From NCBI GenBank assembly GCA_034509735.1, contig JACGWO010000011.1, positions 12,185,866 to 12,249,865 on the forward strand: a stretch of 64,000 bases of DNA, in the 5' to 3' direction. The stretch's first letter is position 1, and each line of letters starts with the position of its first letter. This document shows positions 44,480 to 56,522 of this stretch, one piece after another. The DNA is from Sesamum alatum. Lineage: Eukaryota; Streptophyta; Magnoliopsida; Lamiales; Pedaliaceae. Both the position numbers and the translations under genes were made by a program. The notes below the pieces were generated by a model, which searched no databases, was not told the DNA's origin, and was given only the letters and a program-made list of their open reading frames with translations.

Positions 44480-46439
44480 ATGAACCAAAATGATCAAAGT
44501 AGTGATAAGTATTTCCACTGCCAGGAAACTAGCAATTGAAAGAGGTATTGCACGAAGCGTCTTGCTACACCCCAAAGTATCTTTAATGTTGAAATTGAAC
44601 ATGGTTGCTAACATTGTTTCTTGGGTATGTGATACCAAGTTTGAAGCTCATATTAGCAATATGATTGCAAGATATATGGAGCTTATGTTTGCAAAAGTTG
44701 CAACACCAAATAAGAAGCAAATGACTAAGTTAAAACAAGGTGATCCTAAGGCTTATGAAGTGGCAAGTAAGTTTGCTTATAAAGCCATAGGAAAAATTTA
44801 CTTGGTAGTTAGCAACGATGTTAGTGGATAGTATTTTGTTCCAGGTGAAGGTTATTTTACTATTAAAATATTTTTTTTAAAGTTTGTTGGTGCTTACACA
44901 AATGGTTTGTGCATTATCGATATTCATAATTAGTTTGTATATTAATTATGACCATAATTTGATTATGGATATTCAACATAAAGAAAATTGGAGGAACCAA
45001 GAATATACACAAACACGGCACGCTAGGCTATGTCTCATTTCCAAGAATAAGATTGAAGAGATAGAATGACTCCAAGAATCTAGAAATAGATTATTTAGAT
45101 GCTTTTTCACTTATGAATTTTTTCTAAAGGTAAAAGAGATTGTTAAGCCATTTGTAGGACAAAGTAGCGAAAAGCTATTCATCTTTTGGATTTGATCCAT
45201 ATAGATGTTTGTTATGTACTAAAGCCTAAAAATGATTTTCTTACTCCATAACCTTCACCATTGATCACTCACGGTTTGGTTATGTGTACTTAAGAAAGCA
45301 CAAGTTTGAAGAGTTTGAAAATATCAACGAATTCAAACTAGAAGTAGAAAAACATATTTAGTGCAAAAGTAAGACCCTTCGATCCTATTGAAGTGGTGAG
45401 TACTTAAGTAGAGAATTCTTGGATTGCCTATAAGAGAATGTGATTCTCTCTCAGTAGACACCTCTTGCATACGCCACAGCTTAAAGGCATGGCTGAAAGG
45501 AGGAATCGAACCTTATTGACCATGGTTCGGTCCATGATGAGTTCTGCTACATTACATCTTTCGTTTTGAGGCTACGCGTTAGAATTAGTTGCGAAGTTAT
45601 TGAACATGGCATCATCTAAAGCTATACCCAAAACACCATATAAGATATGGCATGGCAAACCACTCTCCTACAAGCATCTTAGTATGAGGGTGTCCCACAT
45701 ATGTTGTCAGACCAGTTGGGAGTTTGGCTGGATAGTAGATCCATTTTGTGTGGGGTAATCCAAAAGAAACTGCAGGATACTTTTTGTGATCCCTCGAAAC
45801 AAAGATGTTTGTTTCAAGAAATGCAGTGTTTTTAGAAAATAAGTTTTCTATTGGATACTTTAAAAGGTTACAACTCGAAGAGTCGAGTACAACACCACTA
45901 ATGGTAATGGAAATTCTCATAGCGTCCCATATTGACCTTATTGATACACTAACTTTGACTAGTCAATTGGATAATGATCCAAATGACATTAAAAGAGACG
46001 ATTCAGGAAAGTGGCTTTGAGGCAACAAAATCAATAGATGTTATCAATGCTAAATCTAAATCTCGTTATGTATTTCGGCTAAATTGAGGAGCTGTCAATT
46101 AGACGGCGATTCCATGTCACAGGGCGAGTATGTTGTGGTTTATGAAGCTGCAAAAAAGGTAATTTGGATGTAAACTACATCCAAGAGTTGAAAGTAGTGC
46201 CTAGCATTGCTGAATCCATAATTATACCTTGTAATAACATCAGGGGCAATCACGCAAGCGTGAAAACCAAGACCTCATTACAAATCCAAACACAAATGTG
46301 CTAATAGTGGATTGCATTGCATCAACGTAGAATAAAGCAGACCCGCTAACTAAGCCAGATTATAGATTGCACATACTCAGCATATTGGGAAGATGGGCAT
46401 GAGCTTATGGGCAATTAGCTTTTAGGTCTAGTGGGAGAT
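44480..46439 (+). pseudogene. Copia gag-pol remnant with large internal deletions
   Basis: Readable parts in order: a damaged zinc knuckle (FHCQETSN, stop, KRYC) near 44510; a protease remnant in the stretch 44490-44831 (SWVCDTKFEAHISNM, in place of the usual DTG motif); integrase pieces from 45170, including a LLDLIHIDVCY-type start and GMAERRNRTLLTMVRSMMSS near 45490; SSKAIPKTPYKIWHGKPLSY at 45610; then RNase H shreds and NKADPLTKPDYRLH near 46330, the usual copia C-terminus. Reverse transcriptase is essentially gone. The polypurine tract and 3' LTR follow directly. The 5' LTR is absent. Confidence 0.75.
46431..46439 (+). promoter_or_regulatory. Polypurine tract of the copia element
   Basis: GTGGGAGAT immediately before the LTR start TGTTAGAATTGG. 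This AGTGGGAGAT form is typical of plant copia elements and primes plus-strand DNA synthesis. Confidence 0.8.
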
Positions 46440-47562
46440 TGTTAGAATTGGTGTCCGTCAAGCCGATTGTTGGCTCATTGTCAGTCATTCTAAATGACCT
46501 TTTTTAGTGAAATGTTAATATTAAGAATTTTTCTTTAGCAATCCCATCTTATGCTTTATACAATACTTGTATGCATTTGGTTGAAGCCCTTAGATCATAA
46601 TGCTATAGGGTTCGCTCGCGCATATATTGGCGACCATGATACCAATCTCTATGGTTTGATCTAAAATGTTCCAAGTCATTGAATCAGTCAAGACGGGGCA
46701 TCGACCATGATTCCTTAGATATTTTCACTAAGTGATGCGTTTCATAGACAATGACAATGACGTCTGCGCACTTTAGTGGGTGCTTGAAAAGGAGTTATCA
46801 AGTTCACTGAACTGGCCCGTAGGAGATGTCATATGGAAGCCTTGTGGGGCATGATCGGTACGAGTTGATTCTCCTTTGTTACGATAGTGCATTAAGTGGT
46901 CCTTTGACTTGAGGTTCCACAATAATCTTGTGCATAGGATGGCTATGAATTGATCATGTCTGACGCAGCTATGGTTTCTTCAACAGTTGTTAAAAAGCCA
47001 TGTTTCAGACATAGTTAGAGCATGCATGGAGGTTGATGAGTTCCAAGATAGGATCCATTGCTCATCATGAGATGATGAAGAATCTCCTATGTTCTCTACA
47101 TTGTGTTCTCCAAAATCCGTGGCAACGGTAGTTGATCAAATAGGAAAGAAGTTTCCTATATAGATAAATGAGTGGCATAAAGTGTAGAGTTGATACATAA
47201 ATATCAAAATCCAAGATGGGAACGGATTGCAATTCCGTGCCCTAGACTTCGATCGAGAGATTAGCTTGATGGAAGGACTGTATTTGCATGGAACTCGTAA
47301 CTTATAGGTTCACATAGATTCACCTATTCTCTAGTGCCATGGACTACTGCTAGGTCGCCACCCATGGTAACGGGCACCCTCCAATTAAGGAATTAATTGA
47401 GGGGGATTAATTATGATATGATCTAATTAATCTAATGTAAATAACTTGCTAATTAAATTGTATATGTGATACAAGCCCAAGTCTAGCTAAGTAGTGAACC
47501 TAAAGGGTCGAACACAAATCCATGATGGAATCCTTGGAAATAATTATTGAATTAATAATGGA

Positions 47563-48055
47563 GAAGATGAAGAATCAAAGTCGAATTTGTCTTCTTATGA
47601 AGAAGCAAAGTTGAACTTGTCTTCTTCAAGATGAAGAAGCAAAGTTCAATTTGTCTTCTTATGAAGAAGCACAGTTGAACATGTCTTCTTCAAGATGAAG
47701 AAACAAAGTTGAATTTTCTTATTGAAATATGAATGAGCAAAGTTGGATTTGTCTTCTTGAAAGAAAAAGAAGCAAAATTAAATTTGTCTTCTTGAAGACG
47801 AAGAAGGAAAGTCGAACTTGTCTTCATAAGATGAAGAAGCAAAGTCGAACTTCTCTTCTTAATATGAGAAAACAAGTTTGTCATTTTGTAACAAGAAAAA
47901 TCAAACTTGTCTTCCTCTTCGCAAGATGAAGAAGCAAAGTTGAACTTCTCTTTTTAATATGACAAAACAAGTTTGTCCTTTTGTAAGAAGAAGAATCAAA
48001 CTTGTCTTCCTCTTTGCAAGAAGAAGAAGACAAGTTAAACTTGGCTTCTTCAATG
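47563..48055 (+). repeat. Minisatellite in the LTR, GAAGAAGCAAAGTTGAACTTGTCTTCTTC-like units
   Basis: About ten diverged units of roughly 35-60 bp, each with GAAGAAGCAAAGTTGAA followed by CTTGTCTTCTT, so every unit is itself partly self-complementary. Short Lys/Ser-rich frames on both strands are by-products of the repeat. Confidence 0.8.
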
Positions 48056-48062
48056 GAAGGTC

Positions 48063-48075
48063 TATAAATAGGAGA
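48063..48075 (+). promoter_or_regulatory. TATA box of the copia LTR
   Basis: TATAAATAGGAGACC about 500 bp before the LTR end, just downstream of the minisatellite; a good match to a plant TATA box. Confidence 0.5.
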
Positions 48076-48584
48076 CCTTAGTTGCCATTCAAAGCAAGGC
48101 TTGACAATTCTTTTCTACCTTTGCTCCTTTGCTCCTCTTTGCTCTCGTTCAACTCTCGACGAGAAACGAGTTTCTTGTCTTCTCCGTTGATCCATCGTTG
48201 ATCTATCGAAATCCTCTACTGCCTACTAGCATAGGGTTATTGGAGATTCCATCATAGGTGGTGTGGACTATCTTTAGAGGGAAGACATATGTGTTCCTAC
48301 CGTGAACAATGGCCGTAACGATTTCACCATATCGAAGGACTTGTAGCCGTTTTCTACCAATTGCTTAGATGGGGATCGTTCTTAAAAATGTTCACATCAT
48401 CTATCAACCGACGGACACGAAGATTGGTATCCTAAATCATTCAATTGACTCCTTTATGCATGAGATCCGCGTCGTAGTAGCAACGAGACGGGCGCTTTGA
48501 ACGCTAATTACAATATTTTATTGTAACTTAAAACTCTAAATTCCGCTACGTTTAATGTCTCAAGGCTTATACGAATCTAACATG

Positions 48585-51420
48585 GGGCACATCAAGGAGA
48601 TCCAATTCCCCCAATGGTTGTCCAACGTGGTGCTTATCTCTAAATTAGGTAACAAATGACACATGTGCATAGACTTCAGGGATGTGAATAAAGCCTGTCC
48701 TAAGGACATTTACCCCTTACCTCGTATAAACCAACTTGTGGATTGTACCTCTGGTCATGAACTGTTAAGTCTAATGGATGCCCGCAGGGTTACCTCAAGA
48801 TATTGCTTAACCCTGATGACCAGAAGCGAGTAAGTTTCATCACGTCAGGGGGAACATATTGTATATTGTTATGCCATTTAGGCTAAAAAAATGCAGGTGC
48901 TACATACCAATGATTGTGGATCGTATGTTCCAAGAATAGCTCAGGCATAACATGAAAGTGTATGTGGACGACATCCTGGTGAAAAGCAGGCAGGTCGACC
49001 AACACATTGCAAACCTTGTTGAAACCTTTAGCATACTCAGAAAGTACCACATGAAGCTGAACCCGGCCAAATGTGCATTCGGTGATCGAAGTGGCCGATT
49101 CCTTGGCTACATGGTGACAGAGAAGGGTATCGAGTTCAACTTGGATAAAATATGAGCAATCCAGGAGATGAAGCCTCCTACCAACCTCAATGAAGTGCAA
49201 AAACATGTTGGCCGCATTGCCGCCCTCAGCAGATTCATATCCCACTCGGTGGAGCGCAACCTTCCTTTCTTCAAGACCTTGAGGAAAGCCAAGGACTTTG
49301 CATGGGACGAAACTTGCCAACAAGCCTTTCTGGATCTAAAGGCCTACCTAGCCGAGTTGCCTTTGCTCACCAAGCCCTCACCAGGTGACTTATACCTTGC
49401 TGCAAGTTAGCATGCTGTGAGTTCCATGCTCATCAAGAAGGAAGACGGGATTCAGAAACGAATATACTACATCAACAAGGTGTTACAGGGCGCTGAACAA
49501 CGCTACCCTGAGGTAGAAAAGCTATCATTTGCTTTGATAACAACTGCTAGGGAATTACGACCTTTCTTTTTATCACATTCTATTATTGTGCGCACTAACA
49601 CCCCCTTGCGAACTATGGTGTGGAAATTTGAGACTTCAGGCAGGATGATTAACTGGGTTGTAGAGCTCAACGAGTATAACATCTCTTATTAGCCCAGGAA
49701 GGCCATCAAGGTTTAGGCGCTTGCTGAGTTCATGACCAAAACGACACCTGTCGAAGAAGGCCAGGGGATATAGCTACTTCATGTGGATGGCTCCTCCACC
49801 TATATGGGTAGTGGGGCAGGTATCGTGCCAACTAGCCCAGAAGGAAATGAGCTAGAATTTGCCTTGAGGTTCAATTTCAAGGCCTCGAACAATGAAGCCG
49901 AGTACGAGACCCTCATAGCAGGCACTGGATGCAGGAGTAAGGAATGTAACTTCTTACTCCGACTCCCAGTTGGTAACCAACCAGGTAGGAGACACGTACG
50001 ACGTTAAAGAGGACCGCATGAAATACCTCCAGGAAGTAAGCGACCTTAATAGTGGGCTGAAGAGTTTCCAGCTCCACCAGATTCCACGCACTGAAAACAC
50101 TAAGGCAGATTACCTTACCCAGCCGGCTAGCTCCCTAGCCGACTGCAACACTTGTACTATCACTATAAGAACCCTCACTAAGGTTACTCCTGACACTAAC
50201 ATGCACATCTTGCACATCAGCACAGATTGGAGGAAACCCTCCTTGATTACTTAGAGGAAGGAGTCCTTCCTGCTGATGAAAGTGAAGCAGCCCACTTGAG
50301 GAGCCATGCAGCTAGGTTTACCTTGCTGGGCGGAAACCTCTATAAGCGCAGCTTCTCCCAACTCTACCTCTGATGCCTATCAGCAGAGGAGGGTAGATCC
50401 GTGCTACATGAGATACATGACGGATCATGTGGATCCCACATAGGTGGCATGACCCTTGTAGAGAAAACTTTAAGAGCCGAATATTTCTAGCCTTCTCTCA
50501 AGAAGGACGCAATAGACTAGGTGAGAAGGTGTGAGCATTGCCAAAAGCACACCCCACTCATTCACGTACCAGCACCTTGCCCATTTTCTCAGTGGGGAAT
50601 AGACATAGTAGGTCCTTTCCAAGTTGCACAAGAGAAATCGAATTCCTGCTGGTAGCAGTGGACTATTTCAATAAGTGGGTGGAGGCAAGACCCCTTGCTA
50701 AGATCACGGAAAATGAAGTGATCCAATTTTTTCGGAAAAACATTATATGTAGGTGTGACTTACCTCTTATTCTTATTTCTAACAATGATCGCCAGTTTCA
50801 AGGCTGAAAATTTCAAGACTGGTGTGCCGACTTGGGCATCCAGCAGCGCTTCACTTCAATAACCTACCCCTAAGCCAATGGGCAGGTAGAAGTCACAAAC
50901 TAAATTCTGGTGCAAGGCATCAAGACCAGGCTGGAGCAAGCAGGAGGGTAGTGGGTGGACGCAGCATGTTGTGGTCTTATAGAACCACTTCCAAATCAAC
51001 TACAAGGGAAACTCACTTCAATTTGGTGTATGGCTCAGAGGTCGTATCCCTGCTAAGGCAGGGCTGGAATCCTTCAGAATACAACACTACAAGCAGGGGG
51101 ACAATGATGCCCTACTCCGTACGAACCTAGATCTCATTGACGAAGTTCAAGGGATGCTCAAAACAGCATGGAAAGATACAAACAGAAGGTAGTCAATGCC
51201 TACAATAGAAGGCTAAATAAAAGAGAGTTCCAAGTGGGAGACCTCGTGCTGATACACCTTCAAACTAGTAGGAAAACTGGCTCCCAACGTGGAGGGCCCA
51301 TACAAAGTGAGTCAGATTGTCAAATTCAGAGCCTAGAAGCCACAAGACACAGATGGCAGAAAGCTCTTCTGACCATGGCATGCATACAACCTCAGGAAGT
51401 TTTATTCCTAACACCCTGCT
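48585..51420 (+). pseudogene. pol: Gypsy pol C-terminal part: RT, RNase H, second RNase H, integrase
   Basis: RT begins with EIQFPQWLSNVVLISKLGNK, then MCIDFRDVNKACPKDIYPLP and, after shifts, MKVYVDDILVKS at 48952 with the YVDD box intact. RNase H follows in 49168-49692 (FAWDETCQQAFLDLKAYLAE, RELRPFFLSHSIIVRTN). A second RNase H at 49780-50140 has LHVDGSSTYMGSGAGIV and NNEAEYETLIAG and then HQIPRTENTKADYLTQ. Integrase starts near 50280 (HDGSCGSHIGGMTLVEKTLR, CEHCQKHTP), core FLLVAVDYFNKWVEARPLA and IQFFRKNIICRCDLP, and C-terminal MERYKQKVVNAYNRRLNKRE with FQVGDLVL. At least ten stops or shifts block expression. Confidence 0.88.
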
Positions 51421-51529
51421 CTACATTCAACACTGTACTACCTGCTTAATCAACATTTACTGCTTAAATAAAGAGCGATTCCTGCTCCCTGTTATACTAT
51501 GCTTTATCAACAGTTTAATCACCTTACTG

Positions 51530-51830
51530 GCTCCTAAGCCACATAAGTTGTCTTGCTGGCGCACACAGTTAATAAGTCGCCCTTGCTGGTGCACACATCT
51601 CATAAGTCGCCCTTGCTGGTGTACGCTCATAATAAGCCGCCCTTGCTGGCGCACGCTCATAATAAGTCACCCTGTTGGCGTACTCCTACTGGCTTCAAAC
51701 CCTAATAAACTGCCTTGTTGGCGTGTGCACTCCTACTGGCTTCGAGCCCTGATAAGCCACCTTCTTGGCGCACTCTTGTTAACTTCAAGACCCCTAATAA
51801 GTTTCCCCTGAAGGACATATCCTTGCTCAC
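51530..51830 (+). repeat. Tandem repeat between pol and antisense ORF, unit about 35-60 bp
   Basis: Units with AATAAGTCGCCCTTGCTGG and CGCACGCTCATAATAAG recur about eight times with changing length. Variable tandem repeats in the 3' untranslated part are known for Tat elements. The long frame at 51317-51811 is a product of the repeat. Confidence 0.75.
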
Positions 51831-52813
51831 TTTACAGGCGGAAATCCCTAATAAATTTACCTTCAATAGGCATACTCATTTAGCTATAATAGCTCATATG
51901 TAATGGCACATATATACTTCCTGACTACTTGGACTATCTTTCTATTTTCTATCTCTAAGCACTTGCTTACTACCTCAGCAGGTCTTGCTCTCTTCTTGCT
52001 GGACAAAGGTAGCACGATACCCACCAGAAGTCTCAAAGTCAGACCAGGACCACCTGCGCCGCTGATGGCAGGAGGATGCTGACCAGCCTGCTCGATCAGC
52101 GGAGGGATACCTCCAGAGATGGGTAATATACATAGAAGGGCCTTTGGCAAACAGGTGAACCCGCCACCCTGTTGTAGCAAGTGTATCCCTACTTAAGTTG
52201 GGTGCCTCATGGCAGGTTGTATCATTCTCACATTCATGTATTTTTTGGTTAAGGCCAATCTTTGCTAAAACATGTCTCCTAACAGTTCTCTACTTTTATC
52301 AAGCATGTAAGGCAGGGTTGAAACCTAATCAGTATCTACACTCACTTTGACTTGAAAGTCTCCTCATCTCACTACTTACCTACAGGGAAAAGCCTACTTA
52401 ATAGGCATCTCACAAACTGATAAGCTGGGATATCCCCAGTAATGCTATTATACTAACCTGCAGGAAAAGAACAAGGCAGCAAGCATATTCATCCATGATA
52501 ATAACAAACATATTTTTAGGAAATGCAGAAGCAGATTTTATAATCCATTCAAAGAAATAGGGGAGAAGAGAAATATAATTTAAGGCCGACAACCAAAATA
52601 AATATATTCCAAGTCCACAGCCGGGCACTTTAAAACCTCACACAGGAGGTGGCATATATCCAACAAAATTAAAAGTGTTTCTCTTGCAGTAGGGGGGGCA
52701 TGTTTCATTTACCAGTAGGAGGATGCATATTTCCTTCACCTGCTGCAAGAGGCTCCGATCACAAGGGGGTCGCATCCTCTGCCACCTGGCCAGTCCGGTC
52801 CAAAGACATGGGG

Positions 52814-55263
52814 TCATCCCCAGTAGGTAAGGACCTCGTGCACTAGAGCAGGTCCATCATCGTCCAGATCAGGGGCCATGGCCAGGCCAGCATTTTCATC
52901 CAAGAATAAGGCATCAACACCTGCAGGAGGATAGCCGGCTGCAGAAAATTTGGTGACTACAAGTATGGAACCCATTATAGTAGTACTTTAGGGCTTTGTC
53001 AACCAACAAGCTTTGGAACTCAAGGGTCTTGGTGTAGCTCGCCAAACGGCTCTTCCAGATAACCTCCAACATCTCCCTACCCTCCTCCGTTTCAGGGTAC
53101 TGGTGGATCAGCTCCTTCCTTTCTTTCTCCGCCTGTAGTACTGTCTGCTTCAAGCGAACATGCTGTTAGCTTCGTATAAGCCCCGAGACGTTAAACGCAG
53201 CGAAAATATGACAACTCCTGCGAGTCAATTCAGTGAACTTGATAACTCTTTATCAAGCACCCACTAAAGTGCGCAGACGTCATACGTCTCTGTCTATGAA
53301 ACTTGACATTTATCATATGAACGCATAACTTAGTTCAAGTCTTTAAAGAATGATCGATGCCCTGTCTCGACCGATTCATCGACTTGGAATATTTTAGATC
53401 AAACCATAGAGGTTGGTTTCATGGCCGCCATCATATGCGTGAGCCAACCCCATAGCATAATTGATCTAAAGGTTTCAACCAAATGCTCATATAAATATAA
53501 TGTTAAAAGCATATGATGAAGATGACCAAATAACATTTCTTAAATTAACATATTACTGAAAAAGATCGTATAGAATAGTTTACAAAGAGCCAATAAATTG
53601 GGTTGACGGTCACCTATTCTAAACACATGCAGGGCTGAGACTTCCTCCTCAAGTGGCGAAGGCTGACGGCATTCTCCTAATGCAGCTCAACCCTTTTCTT
53701 GATTGCCCCCTCAGCCTGCGATTGGTTTTCTCCAGCTCCTCTACCCTCTTAAAGGAGCCCTCAAACAAAGGGCCTACTTGCTCGAACCAGCTGAACAGGC
53801 TACCCCCTAGCATGCACACCTACAATCAAAATCAATCAGGTTAAATGTTCATTTTTTATATTATTACTATGCACTAAAGCACTTGATATAGGAAGTTACT
53901 CTGCTGAGATAAGTAGCAAATAAACCAAGGGCTTGGGCCCTAGGCAAGTTGTCCGCGTACGTCCTATCCTGGGGTGGTCTAATCCCCTTTAGGAACTCAG
54001 CAGTGCGACTATTCTCCCCTTCATCCAGCAGCAGGGAATAGTCCTCCTACAGGAACCAATCAGGAAATAGTTTCTTTCTTGCCGCCCTCTCTTCAGCAAG
54101 CGAGGAGTTCCCGCTCGCGTAGCAGGGCAAGGAGTAGGGAGCACCAGAAGGCCCAGTTAACTTTTACCTTTCTTTTTAGGAGTAGGGATGGGGTCAGCAG
54201 GGCGCTTGCCGTCAGGGTCTCATGTGGAGGCTGAACTAGCAGGGGTGGATGGAGGAATCTTAGGCTGAATTTGCCGGGTAGAGGAACCGGCACCAGGAGT
54301 CGCCTCCGCCTTATCTTGCATCAGTTTATGAAACATTCTTCTTGCAAAACCGCAAGTAAAACAAACACATACATTAGTACTCTTCCTTTCTAATCTCTCC
54401 CTTGAAGCAAGAAATCGATAAAACAAGCTATAAGAGAATATACCGGCAGCAGGATCCATGCTCGCCGCCTTGGGGCTCAAACCAAATTGGTGAAGGATGG
54501 CAGGATGAACTATCTTGCGAGGATCAAAAGGAGAGGCATTCAAGCGCTCTAACAAGGCCTGAAAAGCAGCATGGCGATTTCGGGCAGAATATTTCAACTG
54601 CTCAGAGGTATTCATGACCCACATCTGAGGAAACCGCTAGGGTCTGGGAGAACATATGAAAAAGTAATCACATTTCCACTCCTTCACAGAGGTCTCGGTA
54701 GAGAGAAACCGAGCTTCCCCTCAGGAGGTGAAGTAGAATAGACCTACCCCTACTCTCTTGAGAATGAAAAAAGGAATGGAATTGAGCAGCAGATGGGGTT
54801 TCCCCCAAATTTTTCACCAAAATAAAGAAGCCTGATAGCAGGTTGAAAGACTTCGGGACAAGCTGATTTAGAGGAATGTTGAACAGAGTGGCTACCTCAC
54901 AGAAGAAAGGGGGAATCAGAAATTGAAGACCCACTTCTAGCTGGGCAAGATAAACACACAAGAAATCAGAGGGGGAAGTTCAGACGAGCATCAGAGGCAG
55001 GGACCTAGATCATGTAATCACCAGGTATCCTATACTTGCTCCGGATGCCTACAATATCCTCCTTGGTCAGCCTAGACCTATAGATGCGAAAAGCATCTAC
55101 CCTTATTGCAACCAGGAGGTCCTCAGTCTTTTTCCTTTCCTCCACCTCCATGGCGGGAGGTAGAGTCAGAGGCCGTGGGATTATCACCTTCATCCCAAAA
55201 AGGCCCAACCAAATCAATCAGCACATCCTCGATGGCATCCCTATCTATACTACCAGTCGACAT
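52814..55263 (-). pseudogene. Antisense ORF of the Tat-type element, interrupted by a solo LTR
   Basis: The ATG at 55263 opens MSTGSIDRDAIEDVLIDLVG. After a shift near 55140 comes AFRIYRSRLTKEDIVGIRSK and YRIPGDYM, then LAQLEVGLQFLIPPFFCEVA, LFNIPLNQLVPKSFNLLSGF and FHSFFHSQESRG, the pattern of Transposase_28 (PF04195) proteins. Next are QFGLSPKAASMDPAAGIFSY (54220-54624), a Ser/Pro-rich linker, and after the inserted LTR a coiled coil (QAEKERKELIHQYPETEEGR) and the acidic end DENAGLAMAPDLDDDGPALV, stop at 52814. It runs against pol, as in Grande and Retand; its role is unknown. Several shifts plus the 462-bp insertion inactivate it. Confidence 0.72.
53164..53625 (-). mobile_element. Copia solo LTR, 462 bp, TSD CATGC, inside the antisense ORF
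   Basis: The ends are TGTTAGCTTCG and ATTCTAAACA, with CATGC exactly on both sides (53159-53163 and 53626-53630). The reverse complement matches the start and end of the LTR at 46440-48582 (TTTAGAATAGGTGACCGTCA, GACGTCTGCGCACTTTAGTG, GGGCTTATACGAAGCTAACA) but lacks most of the middle, including the minisatellite. It splits the coding sequence of the gypsy antisense ORF, so it inserted later than the gypsy element. Confidence 0.88.
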
Positions 55264-55849
55264 AGCTACCAAAGAATAGAGGAGGGAAAAGCAAGAAAAC
55301 ATACCTAGACAGAAGCAGAAGGGAAGCAAGGATGATTGGAAAAGCCTTAAAATCACATAAAAGTTCTTACAGAAGAAGACGAAAAAATTTTGTAAAAAAA
55401 AAAAAAACAAGGGAGAAAACTTACTCTAGAAGCACGAAGGTAGTGATTGACCTCCCTAGGAGGAGCCTTTTATACCCTAGCAGCTGAAGAGTCTCGTCCG
55501 CACTGGGTTCGGTGTCTTTCTCCTCGTTTGGCGTTGACGCCTCAATCACGGAGCGCGTGCACGGACATGCACAGATAAGTCTCCTTCTCTTTCCTACTTT
55601 ATCACAATGATGGCTCTATCTCTTTCTCTACAGATATACATAAATCTCCACAAATCCACGTGGCATCACGCATCTCAGCTCAGCAAGAAGAAAGCAACAC
55701 AACAAGACTTTCCCTGCTGATGCACCCAGGTATAGAGCTCTTGTGCTAACCTTGGTAAGCCAAGAGCTAGGAGCAGGCCTCCAAGCAGGGCAGACCAGCA
55801 GGCCAAGCTCATTTAGGCCCAAAACCAGTCAGTACTTATCCACAAAGCC

Positions 55850-56522
55850 CTTTTTGTAAATTCTAACCTAGCAGGCCCACGAAAAAGCCTCGTGCAGAAA
55901 GCCTACTCATCAAACAACAAGGATTCTATATAACACAGGTGGCCAACACGTAGATCCACGTCATACTAAAAAATCTCATCCAAATTCCTAGAGAATTGGC
56001 TGGAATCTGGGGTTTTTTCAACAGGTAACAACTTTCCCGGAAAACATGGCAGATGTGGCAAGGATGATTCAAACGACCATATCTATCTCTATTCTTATTC
56101 GAGTCATGGGCGGTTTGTTGGAGGAGATATCTGATTTCCTAAGGTTTCCAACGTCGTACGACACTCAATGTAACTCCTCCTAAATTGGACACACGGACCA
56201 GTATAAAATGACTAACCTGCATAGTCATTTTCCAAGTAACTCGTACTCCATTTTGGCACTTCACTTGCACACGTTTTCACCCTATTTTCCAGCTATTTTC
56301 AACATACTTTTGCACACTTCAACACTTGACAACATCATTTTACCATTATTCTAGAGTTTTTCTATTTATTTTATCAATAGACATTACTGACTTAAGTATC
56401 GGAGTGCTAACCCCTCTTTGTAGGTTAGTCTCCCCTACAATCTTGGGATTTTTTGTGAAGGTCCCTCGACATTTTTGTGGTACTGTTGGACCCCACTACG
56501 CGTCAAATAACATTCATCCAAC
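55850..56522 (+). repeat. Probable 3' LTR of the Tat-type gypsy element
   Basis: The right end ATTCATCCAACA follows GACTTAAGTATCGGAGTGCT and CTACAATCTTGGG, features of gypsy LTR R/U5 regions. CAGTATAAAATGAC at 56200 is a candidate TATA box. The left boundary is not resolved. DNA from 55264 to 55850 would contain the antisense ORF promoter. Confidence 0.5.

Larger units (their letters stand above)
46440..48582 (+). repeat. 3' LTR of the copia element, about 2.1 kb
   Basis: It starts TGTTAGAATTGGTGTCC after the polypurine tract and ends CTTATACGAATCTAACA. It shares ordered blocks with 14806-17028 and with the reverse complement of 53164-53625. It contains a GAAGAAG-rich tandem array (47563-48055). 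TATAAATAGGAGACC at 48063 is a likely LTR promoter TATA box. Confidence 0.8.
48583..56522 (+). mobile_element. Ty3/gypsy remnant, Tat-type, plus strand, with antisense ORF and 3' LTR
   Basis: It begins inside the reverse transcriptase right after the copia LTR, then RNase H, second RNase H, integrase with zinc-binding N-terminus and C-terminal domain, a tandem-repeat spacer, a long antisense ORF (Transposase_28 type) and an LTR-like end at about 55850-56522. Order and antisense ORF match the Tat lineage. Gag, protease and the 5' LTR are missing. A copia solo LTR is inserted at 53164-53625. Confidence 0.82.

Noticed and set aside
45612..45920. 102-residue frame on the minus strand
   Set aside because: It lies opposite the copia integrase remnant, readable on the plus strand as SSKAIPKTPYKIWHGKPLSY.
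47563..48055. CRISPR-like spaced repeats
   Set aside because: Units vary in length and sequence, spacers are not unique, and the context is a plant LTR; this is a minisatellite.
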